From the NCBI RefSeq assembly GCF_001887355.1, contig NZ_MPIN01000009.1:248001-312000 (forward strand): a stretch of 64,000 bases of DNA, read 5' to 3'. Made by a program: the position numbers and the translations under genes. This document shows positions 26,206 through 34,834 of the stretch, piece by piece. The notes under the pieces were generated by a model. The model did no database searches. It was not told where the DNA came from and worked only from the letters and a program-made list of their open reading frames with translations. How positions within the stretch are numbered: position 1 is the first letter of the stretch; every line of letters starts with the position of its first letter. Source of the DNA: Cystobacter ferrugineus (GTDB taxonomy: Bacteria; Myxococcota; Myxococcia; Myxococcales; Myxococcaceae).

Positions 26206-27090
26206 ATGATCGTCATCACCGGTGCCACCGGTCAGCTCGGCCATCTCATCGTGGAAAAACTCCTCGCCCGCGTCCCGGTCGAGCAGGTGGGTGTGAGTGT
26301 TCGTGACCCGGAGAAGGCCCAGGATCTCGCCGCTCGGGGTGTCCGGGTTCGGCGAGGCGACTTCACTGATCCGAAAAGCCTCACGCAGGCCTTTGAAGGT
26401 GCCTCACAGGTGCTGCTCGTCTCATCGAACGCGGCAGCGTATGGCGGCGACACCCTCGCTCAGCACCGCTCGGCCATCGACGCCGCTCGGGCTTCCGGTG
26501 CACGGCGCGTCGTTTACACCAGCCACATGGCCGCGAGTCCGTCATCCGCTTTCCCACCGGCGATCCACCACGCGGTGACCGAGCAGATGCTTCGAGGATC
26601 GGGTCTCGCCTGGACCGCGCTCCGAAACGGCTTCTACGCCTCGAGCGCGCGCCTCGTACTGGAACAGGCCGTCAAGACCGGCGTCCTCGAGACGTCGCCC
26701 GACGGCAAGATCGCTTGGACCACCCACGCCGATCTCGCGGAGGCGGCCGCGGTGATCCTGGCGAACGAGGGTCAGTACGATGGCCCGACGCCGCCGCTCA
26801 CGGCCGCGGAGGCGCTCGACTTCGGCGAGCTGTGTGCCGTGGCGTCAGACCTCCTCGGGCGCCCGATCCGCCGAGGCATCGTGCCGGAGGAGCAGTTGAG
26901 GGCGAACTTCGCGGCACTCGGGATGCCCGCGATGGCGATCGAGAGATCACTCGGTCTCTACCGTGCCAGCCACAACGGCGAGTTCGCCACGATCGATCCC
27001 ACTCTCCAGAAGCTGCTAGGGCGAGTGCCAACACGCGTGCACGCGGTGCTGGCCGACACTCGTGGCCGAACGGCTGCCACGGGCCCATGA
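26206..27090 (+). CDS. NmrA/QorB-like NAD(P)H-binding reductase
   Basis: The 294-residue protein is an atypical SDR of the NmrA/QOR2 group. It has the Rossmann start MIVITGATGQLGHLIVEKL, VGVSVRDPEKAQDLAARGV with a strand-2 arginine that favours NADPH, and GDFTDPKSLTQAF. The active site differs from classical SDRs: no YxxxK pair is seen in the usual place, as in QorB-type quinone reductases and NmrA redox sensors. AGGGGA five bases before ATG 26206 supports the start. It is probably regulated by the divergent TetR protein. Quinone or aldehyde reduction is the best guess. Confidence 0.88.
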   Translation: MIVITGATGQLGHLIVEKLLARVPVEQVGVSVRDPEKAQDLAARGVRVRRGDFTDPKSLTQAFEGASQVLLVSSNAAAYGGDTLAQHRSAIDAARASGARRVVYTSHMAASPSSAFPPAIHHAVTEQMLRGSGLAWTALRNGFYASSARLVLEQAVKTGVLETSPDGKIAWTTHADLAEAAAVILANEGQYDGPTPPLTAAEALDFGELCAVASDLLGRPIRRGIVPEEQLRANFAALGMPAMAIERSLGLYRASHNGEFATIDPTLQKLLGRVPTRVHAVLADTRGRTAATGP

Positions 27091-27238
27091 GCTCCTCGAG
27101 GCCCATGCGGCGGCTGTACTTACAGAGCTTCGACCAGTAAACCTCCCGGAACTTCTCCACGGCCTTGGCGCCTTCGATGCGAAGCTGAACCCGGCGAGGG
27201 GAGGATGGGTGCCCTTCTCCTCGAAGCAAAAGGACCAT

Positions 27239-30200
27239 ATGCACGCATCCCGTCTTCGTTCCTCGCGAACCACACTCGCGGCTGTCCTCTTCCTCTTCCT
27301 GTCCTGTGCACGGGAGAAGACGCCCGAGTCACCCCCGGCTGGGCCCTCGTCCGGAAACGTGAGCGCCCCCTTCGACCTCGGAGCCGTCATCCGGCAGGTG
27401 CGCCTGGCCTACCGGCAGGAGGGAGAGGGTTGGCGCGGCGGACGCTCGACCTATGACGTGCGGGCGGACGGGGACGGACTCACGCTGACGCCCGTCCGCC
27501 CCGAGGCGGAGCCCGTGCGAGGCGGGTCGCTGAAGCTGGGAACGGCGCGGCTCACGCGGGGAGACGTCCCCGTGGGCACGGAGCTGGCCCGAGCGCACGT
27601 CGAACAGGATGGGCACCTCTCCTTCACGCATGACGGCTACGTCGAGCACCTGCGCAACGGCGAGCAGGACGTCGAGCAGTCCTGGCGTTTCGAGCAGGCA
27701 CCCGCCGGCGAGGGAGACCTCCTCCTGCGCATCCCGGTGGAGGGCCTGACCTTCAACGGAGTCACCGGCAGTGGCTTGCACTTCGCGGATGGGAAGACGG
27801 GCCTCGGCGTCCGATACGGTCACGTCTCCTGGGTGGAGGAAGCCTCGGGGCGACGCACGCTGCTGGAGGCGGAGCATGTCCAGGGACAGCTCCAGGTCCG
27901 CGTCCCCACCGGGCTCCTCGCGAGCTCGGCCTATCCGGCGGCGTTGACCACGAGCATCTCTCCGGAGATGGGACTGGATGAGCCGGTGCCCACCTGGGAG
28001 CCGTCCCACCAGACATTTCCGCGCGTGGCCTCCAACGGCACGGACTACCTCGTCGTCTGGGCGGACGAGCGCAACGCTTCCGGCTCCGACATCTACGGCG
28101 CGCGGGTGAGCGGCACAGGCGAGGTGAGGGATATCGCGGGGCTGGCGATCTCCACCGCGCCCGAGCGGCAATACTCTCCGGCCGTGGCCTTCGACGGCAC
28201 GGACTACCTCGTCGTCTGGGCGGACGAGCGCAACCTCCCCACCGCCACCTCCCAGCTCGACATCTATGGCACGCGGGTGACGAGCGCGGGCGAGGTGGTG
28301 ACGCCCTCCGGCCTGGCGATCTCCACCGCCGCCGGCGACCAGAGCTACCCCAGGGTGGCCTCCAACGGCACGGACTTCTTCGTCGTCTGGACGGATGAGC
28401 GCAACCTCGCGACCACCAAGGCCGACCTCTACGGCACGCGGGTGACGAGCGCGGGAGTGGTGGTGACGCCCTCCGGCCTGGCGATCTCCACCGCGACCGG
28501 CGACCAGTACGGTCCGGCCGTGGCCTCCAACGGCACGGACTACTTCGTCGTCTGGGCGGACCAGCGCACCGGAGTCGATCAGGACCTCTATGGCACGCGG
28601 GTGACGAACACGGACACGGTGATATCCCCCTCCGGCCTGGCGCTCACCACCGCCACCGGCGGCCAGTACAGCCCTTCCGTGGCCTCCAATGGCACGGACT
28701 ACCTCGTCGTCTGGGAGTCGGCGGAGGATGACATCGAGGCCCTGCGGGTGACGGGGAGCGGTGTGGTGGAGGGCCCCCCGCGAATCATCCTCGACTCGAG
28801 CGAGAGCCGGTTCTCGCCAGAGGTGACCTCCAACGGCACGGACTACCTCGTCGTCTGGGGTTACGGCAGCAACAGCATTCCGGTGAATTGGGGCGTCGGG
28901 GGCGCGCGGGTGACGAGCACGGGCGAGGCGGTGGGCCTCAGGTCCCTGGGCATCTACGACCACGGGCGCAACAACCAACTCCATCCCACCGTCGCGTCCG
29001 ATGGGACGAGCTACTTCGTCGTCTGGATGGATCCCCCCAGCACGGCGGACAATCGCTTCAACGTCTACGGCAGCCGGGTGGTGGACGGAGATGTGGGCAT
29101 GTCCCTGGTGAAGATCTCCACCAGCGCCAATGCACAGGAACAGCCGGCGGTGGCCTCCAACGGCACGGACTTCCTCGTCGTCTGGGAGGACCAGCGCGGC
29201 TCGGACTTCGACATCTACGGCACGCGAGTGAGTGGCACCGGCACGGTGCTGGACCCTTCGGGCCTGATCCTCTCCAATCGTTCCAGCAACCAGCTCTATC
29301 CGTCGGTGGCCTCCAACGGCACGGACTACCTCGTGGTGTGGCAGGACTTCGAGGGCAGCGCCCTGGACATCCGGGGCAGGCGCGTGACGAGCACGGGAGT
29401 GATGCCGGATGGCTCGGACCTGCTCATCTCCACCTCATCCGGCAACCAGCGCATCCCGAAGGTGGCCTCCAATGGCACGGACTACCTCGTCGTCTGGAAC
29501 GATGATCGCGCCGGAAGCACGAACACGGACGTCTACGGGACGCGGGTGAAGAGCACGGGTGAGATCCTGAACCCCTCGGGGATACCCATCGGCACGAGCC
29601 CCCTCGACCAGGAAGACACCACCGTCGCCTCCAATGGCACGGACTACTTCGTCGTCTGGATGCTGTCGTTGGCCGGCACCAACAGAGACCTCCAGGGCGC
29701 GCGAGTGACGAGCACGGGCGCGGTCCTGGACGCCTCGGGTCTGGTCCTCTCCGCGACACCCACCAACAAGAGCAACCCGGCCGTGGCCTCCCATGGCACG
29801 GACTATCTCGTCGTCTGGGCGGATCGGAGCGACGGAACGACATCCGACATCCACGGCACTCGGGTGAAGAGCACGGGCGAGGTGTTGGATCCGTCGGGCC
29901 TGGCCGTGTGCAAGGCAGCGAACGAGCAGGCCTTCCCCGCGCTGGCCTTCAATGGTGAGGAGTATCTGGTCACCTGGTCGGACAAGCGCGACGACACCGA
30001 TTGGAACCTCCAGGGAACCCGGGTGCTCACGACGGGCGAGGTGCTGGAGCCCACCGGACTGCTGATCTCCGGGGAGCCCGGGGCGGAAATGTCCGCCGCG
30101 CTCGCGGTCAATCCCCAACGGAAGTTCTTCGTCGTGTACTCGCGCTTCGATGCCTCGCCGGGCTTTGGCAGCGAGCGCATCCGCGCCCGGTTCGTTTCCT

Positions 30201-31135
30201 TCAGCCACCCGCCCCGGGCCACGCCGCGGCGCCTCACCACGTCCGAGGATCAGGCACTGGCCCTCACGCTCTCGGGATTCGATCCGGATGGGGACACGCT
30301 CACCTTCGCCGTGGTGTCTTCGCCCTCGCACGGCACGCTCTCCGGCACTCCGCCCCGCCTCACGTACACGCCGGCGGCCGACTTCCACGGTACGGACGCC
30401 TTCACCTTCACCGTGAGCGATGGAGAGACCACCTCCAGTCCCGTCCCCCTCGACCTCGACGTCATGCCCGTCCCGGACGCCCCCAGGGCGAACGCGCTGT
30501 CGCTCTCGCTCCATGCGGGAGAGACGGTGCCCGTGACCCTCACCGGCTCGGATGCGGATGGGGATTCCCTGACGTTCGCACTGACCTCCCACCCGGAAGG
30601 CGGCGTCCTGGCGGGCACGCCTCCCTCACTCACCTTCACACCCGCCCAGAGCTTCCGGGGCCAGACGTCCTTCACCTTCACGGCGAGCGATGGCAGTGCC
30701 ACGTCGGCGCCCGCGACCGTCACCCTCGACGTCGTCAACCGCGCGCCCCGATCGACGTTCTCGGTGAACAATCCCTTCCCCTACCCAGGGCAGCTCGTGG
30801 GCTTCACCGCCTCGGCGTCGGATCCGGACGGAGATGCGCTCACCTACCGTTGGGACTTCGGCGATGCCTCCCCGCAGGCGAGCGGCGCGTCCGCCTCGCA
30901 CACCTACGCGGCCCCGGGGCGCTACACCGTGACCCTGACCGTGACGGATGCCTTCTCCACTTCGGTCTCGGAGACCTCGACCGTCGAGATCCTCAACCAT
31001 GGCAACGGCTCCGATGGCCCAGAGGAGCCCGCCAGCGGTTGCGGATGCATGGCGGGAACCGGAAGCGGAGCCGAGGCCTTCTTGGGTCTCGCCCTGCTCA
31101 CCGGCCTGACCCTGCGACGCCGTCGCCTGGTGTGA
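27239..31135 (+). CDS. giant repeat surface protein with cadherin-like, PKD and MYXO-CTERM domains
   Basis: ATG 27239 follows AAAGGA and opens a lipoprotein-like leader (AAVLFLFLSC). The 1,298-residue protein then has a beta-rich region (about 35-245). Fourteen repeats of about 50 residues follow (about 255-975), each built on VASNGTDYLVVW, then xxIYGTRVTSTGEV, then a (D/T)PSGLxIST segment. Two cadherin-like domains (each with a SGFDPDGDTLTF-type calcium site), a PKD domain (SDPDGDALTYRWDFGD) and the C-terminal tail complete it. The tail is SGCGCMAGTGSG, a hydrophobic helix and RRRR, the MYXO-CTERM sorting signal used for surface anchoring in Cystobacterineae. Fourteen repeats could fold as two seven-bladed propellers. 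Its role is probably adhesion or ligand binding at the cell surface. Confidence 0.92.
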   Translation: MHASRLRSSRTTLAAVLFLFLSCAREKTPESPPAGPSSGNVSAPFDLGAVIRQVRLAYRQEGEGWRGGRSTYDVRADGDGLTLTPVRPEAEPVRGGSLKLGTARLTRGDVPVGTELARAHVEQDGHLSFTHDGYVEHLRNGEQDVEQSWRFEQAPAGEGDLLLRIPVEGLTFNGVTGSGLHFADGKTGLGVRYGHVSWVEEASGRRTLLEAEHVQGQLQVRVPTGLLASSAYPAALTTSISPEMGLDEPVPTWEPSHQTFPRVASNGTDYLVVWADERNASGSDIYGARVSGTGEVRDIAGLAISTAPERQYSPAVAFDGTDYLVVWADERNLPTATSQLDIYGTRVTSAGEVVTPSGLAISTAAGDQSYPRVASNGTDFFVVWTDERNLATTKADLYGTRVTSAGVVVTPSGLAISTATGDQYGPAVASNGTDYFVVWADQRTGVDQDLYGTRVTNTDTVISPSGLALTTATGGQYSPSVASNGTDYLVVWESAEDDIEALRVTGSGVVEGPPRIILDSSESRFSPEVTSNGTDYLVVWGYGSNSIPVNWGVGGARVTSTGEAVGLRSLGIYDHGRNNQLHPTVASDGTSYFVVWMDPPSTADNRFNVYGSRVVDGDVGMSLVKISTSANAQEQPAVASNGTDFLVVWEDQRGSDFDIYGTRVSGTGTVLDPSGLILSNRSSNQLYPSVASNGTDYLVVWQDFEGSALDIRGRRVTSTGVMPDGSDLLISTSSGNQRIPKVASNGTDYLVVWNDDRAGSTNTDVYGTRVKSTGEILNPSGIPIGTSPLDQEDTTVASNGTDYFVVWMLSLAGTNRDLQGARVTSTGAVLDASGLVLSATPTNKSNPAVASHGTDYLVVWADRSDGTTSDIHGTRVKSTGEVLDPSGLAVCKAANEQAFPALAFNGEEYLVTWSDKRDDTDWNLQGTRVLTTGEVLEPTGLLISGEPGAEMSAALAVNPQRKFFVVYSRFDASPGFGSERIRARFVSFSHPPRATPRRLTTSEDQALALTLSGFDPDGDTLTFAVVSSPSHGTLSGTPPRLTYTPAADFHGTDAFTFTVSDGETTSSPVPLDLDVMPVPDAPRANALSLSLHAGETVPVTLTGSDADGDSLTFALTSHPEGGVLAGTPPSLTFTPAQSFRGQTSFTFTASDGSATSAPATVTLDVVNRAPRSTFSVNNPFPYPGQLVGFTASASDPDGDALTYRWDFGDASPQASGASASHTYAAPGRYTVTLTVTDAFSTSVSETSTVEILNHGNGSDGPEEPASGCGCMAGTGSGAEAFLGLALLTGLTLRRRRLV

Positions 31136-31170
31136 CTCCACCCTGGCCCGCCGCCACAATGCCTCCAGGA

Positions 31171-31917
31171 ATGACCAAGAACGTCCTCATCACGGGTGCC
31201 AGCCGCGGTATCGGCAGGGCGACAGCGCTCCTCGCCGGTAGAGCCGGGTGGAACGTAGCCATCAACTACATCGGCAATACCGCGGCCGCCGAGAGCGCCG
31301 TGGCCGAAGTGATCGCGGCTGGAGGACGCGCGATCGCCATCCAAGGGGATGTGTCCCAGGAGGCCGACGTCCTGAGGATGTTCGACGAGGCCGAAGCGGC
31401 GTTCGGCCCCCTCACCAGCTTCGTCAACAACGCGGGCGTGCTGGGGCCGAGCATGCCTTTGGCCGAGATGGACTCCAGCCGGCTGCGGCGCATCCTCGAG
31501 GTGAATGTCCTCGGTGCCCTGCTGGCGGCGCGCGAGGCGGCAAGGCGCATGGCCAGGCTGGGCCCCGGCTCGGGCGCGGCCATCGTCAACGTCTCTTCCC
31601 TCGCCTCCCGTACCGGCTCTCCGAACGAGTATGTGGACTATGCGGCGGCCAAGGGGGCGATGGACGCTCTGACCCTCGGCCTGTCCAAGGAACTGGGCCG
31701 CCATGGCATCAGGGTCAACGCCGTCCGCCCGGCCTTCATCGAAACCGACATCCACGCCAGCGGCGGCCGGCCAGACCGGGCCCAGGTGCTGGGCGCCCAA
31801 ACGCCACTCGGCCGCTCGGGAAGACCCGATGAGGTGGCCGAGGCGATCCTCTGGCTGCTGAGCGATGCCTCCTCCTACGTGACCGGAAGCTTCATCGACC
31901 TGGCCGGCGGCCGTTGA
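31171..31917 (+). CDS. SDR-family oxidoreductase (FabG-like)
   Basis: The 248-residue product is a classical SDR: LITGASRGIGRAT at the cofactor loop, SFVNNAGVLG near residue 88, catalytic Ser in NVSSLASR, and the YxxxK pair in DYAAAKGAMDAL. The C-terminal ASSYVTGSFIDLAGGR is typical of glucose/ribitol dehydrogenase-like proteins. It would oxidise or reduce a small alcohol or ketone with NAD(P)H. ATG 31171 gives the family start; ATG 31159, four codons upstream, is an alternative, and neither has a strong ribosome-binding site. It lies only 35 bp after the giant surface-protein gene, but a functional link is not apparent. Confidence 0.88.
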   Translation: MTKNVLITGASRGIGRATALLAGRAGWNVAINYIGNTAAAESAVAEVIAAGGRAIAIQGDVSQEADVLRMFDEAEAAFGPLTSFVNNAGVLGPSMPLAEMDSSRLRRILEVNVLGALLAAREAARRMARLGPGSGAAIVNVSSLASRTGSPNEYVDYAAAKGAMDALTLGLSKELGRHGIRVNAVRPAFIETDIHASGGRPDRAQVLGAQTPLGRSGRPDEVAEAILWLLSDASSYVTGSFIDLAGGR

Positions 31918-32422
31918 GAGCACCAGTGAAGGGGCACTGGCCCGGGCTGGCGAGCGTGGACGAGCGGTCGGGCGGCAACTCCTCCCAATCCCCGCCCGGT
32001 GGTGCCCTGGAGCAGCCGCGCGGCACCTGTGTAGAAGAGAGAGGCGAGTGACGAAGCTCCCGCTTGAACTCCGACTCGCGATTCTGAGCGCAGGTGGATG
32101 ATCCGTGCTGCCTCGAGCCTGGGCGAGTCACCCATCATCTCCTGGGCTGAGTTCTACTCGTCATTCGAGGCCGCGGAGCCACAGCCCACATGGGACTCCA
32201 CGGTCGAGATCGAGACATGAGGCAAGGCCCTCACGGCTTCGAGCGAGCGTTCAACGCCCCGGTGGGCTATCTCCTCTTGTTCCACGTGGGCGCATTCGAG
32301 CCGCGTGACCTGGGACATGTCGCGCTCGCGGGGCTGCCGGCGGTGGCCGGGTCCGTGTGGCAAGCGATAGCGCGTCCCCGATGGCCGCGGGTGGCACCCG
32401 CTGCGCCGAGACCCGTCCTGGC
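31918..32422. other. 505-bp region without a confident gene; possible remnants
   Basis: No open frame here can be assigned. The best are a 40-codon frame at 32098-32220 (MIRAASSLGESPIISWAEF onwards, ending in STVEIET), a plus-strand frame beginning ATGA-overlapped at 32217 that runs into antisense of the LysR gene, and a minus-strand frame near 32154-32318 with plausible composition (VERSLEAVRALPHVS). Both strands having weakly protein-like text suggests the remains of a lost gene rather than a working one. No clear promoter or terminator stands out. Confidence 0.35.
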
Positions 32423-33352
32423 TCAGCCAGCCAGGAGCCCACGAGGCGCCGTGGTCTCGAGCGCGGCCAGGAGGCGGAGCGCGGCATCACCCACCTCCCG
32501 CCGCCACGCGAGGCGCCAAGGACGGAGGAGCGGGCCCGAGGCGAGCCGCTTCGCGACGAGATCCCCCTTGCCCAGGTGCGGACCGGCAACCCACTCGGAG
32601 AGCACCGCGATGCCCAGGCCCGCGCGTGCCACGTCGATGATCGCCTCCGTGAGCGGTATCTTCTCGAAGCGAAGCCGCGGCCGCGCCCGGCCGAACACGC
32701 GTGTCAGGAACCAGTGCCCCTCGGATGAGGGGACCTGGGACGTCAAGAGCGTGTGCTGGCGGAGGTCGGCGGGCGTGAGCGTCTTGCGCGCCGCGAGCGG
32801 GTGCGATGCAGACACGACGAACACCACCTCGTCCGAGAAGAGCTGTCGCTCCTCGAGCCTCGCGCGTGGGACGGACGCCGACGTGATGAGCGCCACGTCG
32901 ATCTCACCGGCCTCGAGCGCCGGGACGGGCGCCTGGGTGTGCTCCAGCGCCAGGGATACGTCGAGCGAGGGCAGGCTCTTGCGCAGGTTCATCAGGGTAG
33001 ACGGGAGCCAGTGGTACGCGGTGTAGCACTCGCAGACGAGCCGGATGCGCATGGGCGAGACCACCGGCGCGCGCACGCGCTGCTCGAGATCGCCCAACTC
33101 CACGAGGAGGTGCGCCGCGCCGGAGATGAGACACTCTCCCGCCTCGGTGGGCACGAGCCCTCGCGGCGTACGGTCGAACAGGCGCGCTCCGAGTTTGTCC
33201 TCCACGGCGAGCAGCGCGCGGCTCACCGCCGGCTGGGTGAGGTGCAGCACGGACGCGGCCTGCGCCGTGGTGCGGGCGGAGGCCAGGGCCAGCACGACGC
33301 GAAGGTCCCGGATGTCGAGGCGAGGGCTGGGCAACGAGGCAATGTCATCCAT
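32423..33352 (-). CDS. LysR-type transcriptional regulator
   Basis: The 309-residue protein has a winged helix-turn-helix at residues 12-72 (TTAQAASVLHLTQPAVSRAL is the recognition part) and a periplasmic-binding-like effector domain from about 95 (PMRIRLVCECYTAYHWLPS onward). The VRLVCECYTxYHWLP start resembles MetR-like LysR proteins. It is divergent from a glutathione S-transferase gene, with a T-N11-A box between them, so it likely controls that gene and itself in response to a small metabolite. Whether homocysteine is the effector, as in true MetR, is not supported by neighbours here. Confidence 0.9.
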   Translation of the reverse strand: MDDIASLPSPRLDIRDLRVVLALASARTTAQAASVLHLTQPAVSRALLAVEDKLGARLFDRTPRGLVPTEAGECLISGAAHLLVELGDLEQRVRAPVVSPMRIRLVCECYTAYHWLPSTLMNLRKSLPSLDVSLALEHTQAPVPALEAGEIDVALITSASVPRARLEERQLFSDEVVFVVSASHPLAARKTLTPADLRQHTLLTSQVPSSEGHWFLTRVFGRARPRLRFEKIPLTEAIIDVARAGLGIAVLSEWVAGPHLGKGDLVAKRLASGPLLRPWRLAWRREVGDAALRLLAALETTAPRGLLAG

Positions 33353-33372
33353 GCATTGAGTCTATTCCAAAC

Positions 33373-33387
33373 ATGCGTTGGACGCAT
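33373..33387. promoter_or_regulatory. LysR-box ATGCG-N5-CGCAT in the divergent promoter
   Basis: A perfect inverted repeat ATGCG-TTGGA-CGCAT sits 20 bp upstream of the LysR start and 70 bp upstream of the GST start. It contains the T-N11-A core (T33374, A33386) expected of LysR-family recognition sites. Location in the divergent 105-bp spacer supports a role as operator. Confidence 0.6.
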
Positions 33388-33457
33388 CGCTCCGGACCGC
33401 GCAGATTACCGCCCGTTCCCGCGAACGGAACGAGACCGCTCCCCTGGAGGAAGTCCC

Positions 33458-34093
33458 ATGCAGCTCTATTTCTCTCCCCTGGCCTGCTCGTTGGCGACCC
33501 GCATCTCCCTGTACGAGGCGGGCGCGGAGGCGACGTACACCGAGATCGACCCGAAGACGAAGCTCACGCGCGACGGCAAGGACTTCCGGGAGGTCCATCC
33601 GCTCGGGCTCGTCCCGACGGCCCGCACGGACGACGGCGAGCTCCTCATGGAGAACGCCGCGATCCTGCAGTACGTGGCCGGCCGCCATTCCCACGCGAAC
33701 CTCGCGCCGACGGACGAGTTGGGCCGCGCGCGGCTCCAGCAGTGGCTGTGCTTCATCGGGACCGAGTTGCACAAGGGGCTCTTCGCGCCCCTCCTCGACC
33801 CGAAGGCCCCCGAGGCCGTGAAGACCTACGCACTGGAGAAGGGGGCGTCGCGCCTCTCCTTCGTGGACGAGCACCTGACCGGGCGCGAGTTCCTCCTGGA
33901 GCGCTTCAGCGTGGCGGATGCCTACCTGTTCACGGTGCTGAACTGGTGCATGGCGACGCCGGTGGACCTGAAGAAGTGGCCGGCGCTCGCCGCCTACTCC
34001 GCGCGTCTGCGCGAGCGCCCGAGCGTCGCGAAGGCGTTCGCGGAGGAGAGGGTGCTCTACATGGAGGAACTGGCGAGGCACAAGGCCGCCTGA
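33458..34093 (+). CDS. glutathione S-transferase family protein
   Basis: The 211-residue protein has the GST N-terminal thioredoxin fold (MQLYFSPLACSLATRISLYE) with the typical beta-class Cys10 in SPLACSLA, NPLGLVPT-equivalent HPLGLVPTARTDDG, and ENAAILQYVA for glutathione gamma-glutamyl binding. The helical C-domain (FSVADAYLFTVLNW) has the conserved N-capping box Ser-x-x-Asp. This matches bacterial beta-class GstA. A GGAGG seven bases before ATG 33458 sets the start. It is divergent from the LysR gene and probably under its control, serving detoxification or thiol-disulfide chemistry. Confidence 0.92.
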   Translation: MQLYFSPLACSLATRISLYEAGAEATYTEIDPKTKLTRDGKDFREVHPLGLVPTARTDDGELLMENAAILQYVAGRHSHANLAPTDELGRARLQQWLCFIGTELHKGLFAPLLDPKAPEAVKTYALEKGASRLSFVDEHLTGREFLLERFSVADAYLFTVLNWCMATPVDLKKWPALAAYSARLRERPSVAKAFAEERVLYMEELARHKAA

Positions 34094-34234
34094 TCCCCTT
34101 CGGGGAAGTGCACCGAAGGAGCTCTCCCTCTCCCCCCGGTGACGACGTTGATGAAGATGCTCGACAGCGAACGCCAACTTGGGCAGGGCGTGGATGGGAG
34201 CGCCCAGCCGCGCCAGGTTGTGAGAATCGCCGGG

Positions 34235-34366
34235 AACCCATCGCGCTCCGCGTTGTCCCAGGTGTGCGTGGCGGGCCGGATGCGCACCTGGACGTTCCCC
34301 CAGCCCAAGAACGGTGGCTCGGTGGTCGCCACCTACCCGTTCATCTTCAAGGCGTCCGGAGAGTAA
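34235..34366 (+). pseudogene. C-terminal remnant of an AgmX/PglI or TonB-like protein
   Basis: The last 40 or so codons of this open frame read ALSQVCVAGRMRTWTFPQ, then PKNGGSVVATYPFIFKASG, and stop. That is the closing strand of the AgmX/PglI C-terminal domain (CxxxxxRxWxFPxPxGGGxVxxxYPFxFK) common in myxobacterial gliding and TonB-like proteins. Upstream the frame (from about 34139) loses similarity and has no leader or domain body, so only the tail of a gene remains. It is followed within 35 bp by a small hairpin, GGGAGC-GAGGA-GCTCCC at 34381-34397, perhaps its old terminator. Confidence 0.55.
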
Positions 34367-34440
34367 CGCGTCCATGAACGGGGAGCGAGGAGCTCCCGCT
34401 CTGCAAGCTCAAGCGTCTCGGGCCTTGGGGGGTCGTGCAG

Positions 34441-34472
34441 TTGACGCGTCACCGCCCCGCTTGACACGTCAA
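34441..34472. promoter_or_regulatory. tandem palindromic sites upstream of small lipoprotein gene
   Basis: TTGACGCGTCA at 34441-34451, containing a perfect 10-bp palindrome, is followed by the near-palindrome TTGACACGTCAA at 34461-34472. Their centres are about 20 bp apart, two turns of the helix, as expected of paired dimer-binding sites. They lie 136 bp upstream of the small lipoprotein start at 34608. No regulator gene is next to them, so the binding protein is unknown. Confidence 0.45.
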
Positions 34473-34607
34473 TGACACGCCCCTCCCTGACCGCCGCTGT
34501 TTCCTCCGCCAGCCTTCGCTGGGACGACGGCCGTTTCGGGCGGCATGCTGCGTGCACATGCATCCCCGCGGCACTTCAGGTGCACACGATGACGGGAGAA
34601 ACACCGC

Positions 34608-34760
34608 ATGCGTTTCATGTTTGGAATGGTCGTCGCGATGGGTCTGCTGGGTTGCGGCGGGGCGGACACAGACAACGTCAGCGGGCTCGAGGGTGTTGGA
34701 AGCGAGGGTGGGGAAATCGTCGGTGGACTGGCTTCGGGGTGGGGAGTGATCTCGTTTTGA
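34608..34760 (+). CDS. small lipoprotein (50 residues)
   Basis: A GGGAG nine bases upstream precedes an ATG that opens a compact lipoprotein leader, MRFMFGMVVAMGLLGC, with the lipidated cysteine at residue 16. The mature part would be only 35 residues, acidic and Gly-rich (GGADTDNVSGLEGVGSEGG), with an Asp at +5 after the Cys. It has no match I know. It belongs to the very small lipoproteins common in myxobacteria. Two palindromic sites lie upstream. A second such gene is at 38861-39067. Confidence 0.6.
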   Translation: MRFMFGMVVAMGLLGCGGADTDNVSGLEGVGSEGGEIVGGLASGWGVISF

Positions 34761-34834
34761 AATGGATAGGGAAGGTTTGCATATTGACTCAGGCCCACCG
34801 AGCAAGGGGCCTCTTGCCGGAGATGAACCACGAA

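Noticed and set aside
27329-28984. A 551-codon minus-strand frame with repeated VVRAVGGH text
   Set aside because: It is the mirror of the fourteen sense-strand repeats, so its own repetition is inherited, not a separate repeat protein.
34094-34106. TCCCC-TTC-GGGGA mini-hairpin just after the GST stop as a terminator
   Set aside because: Five pairs with a three-base loop and no T-run are too weak to claim.
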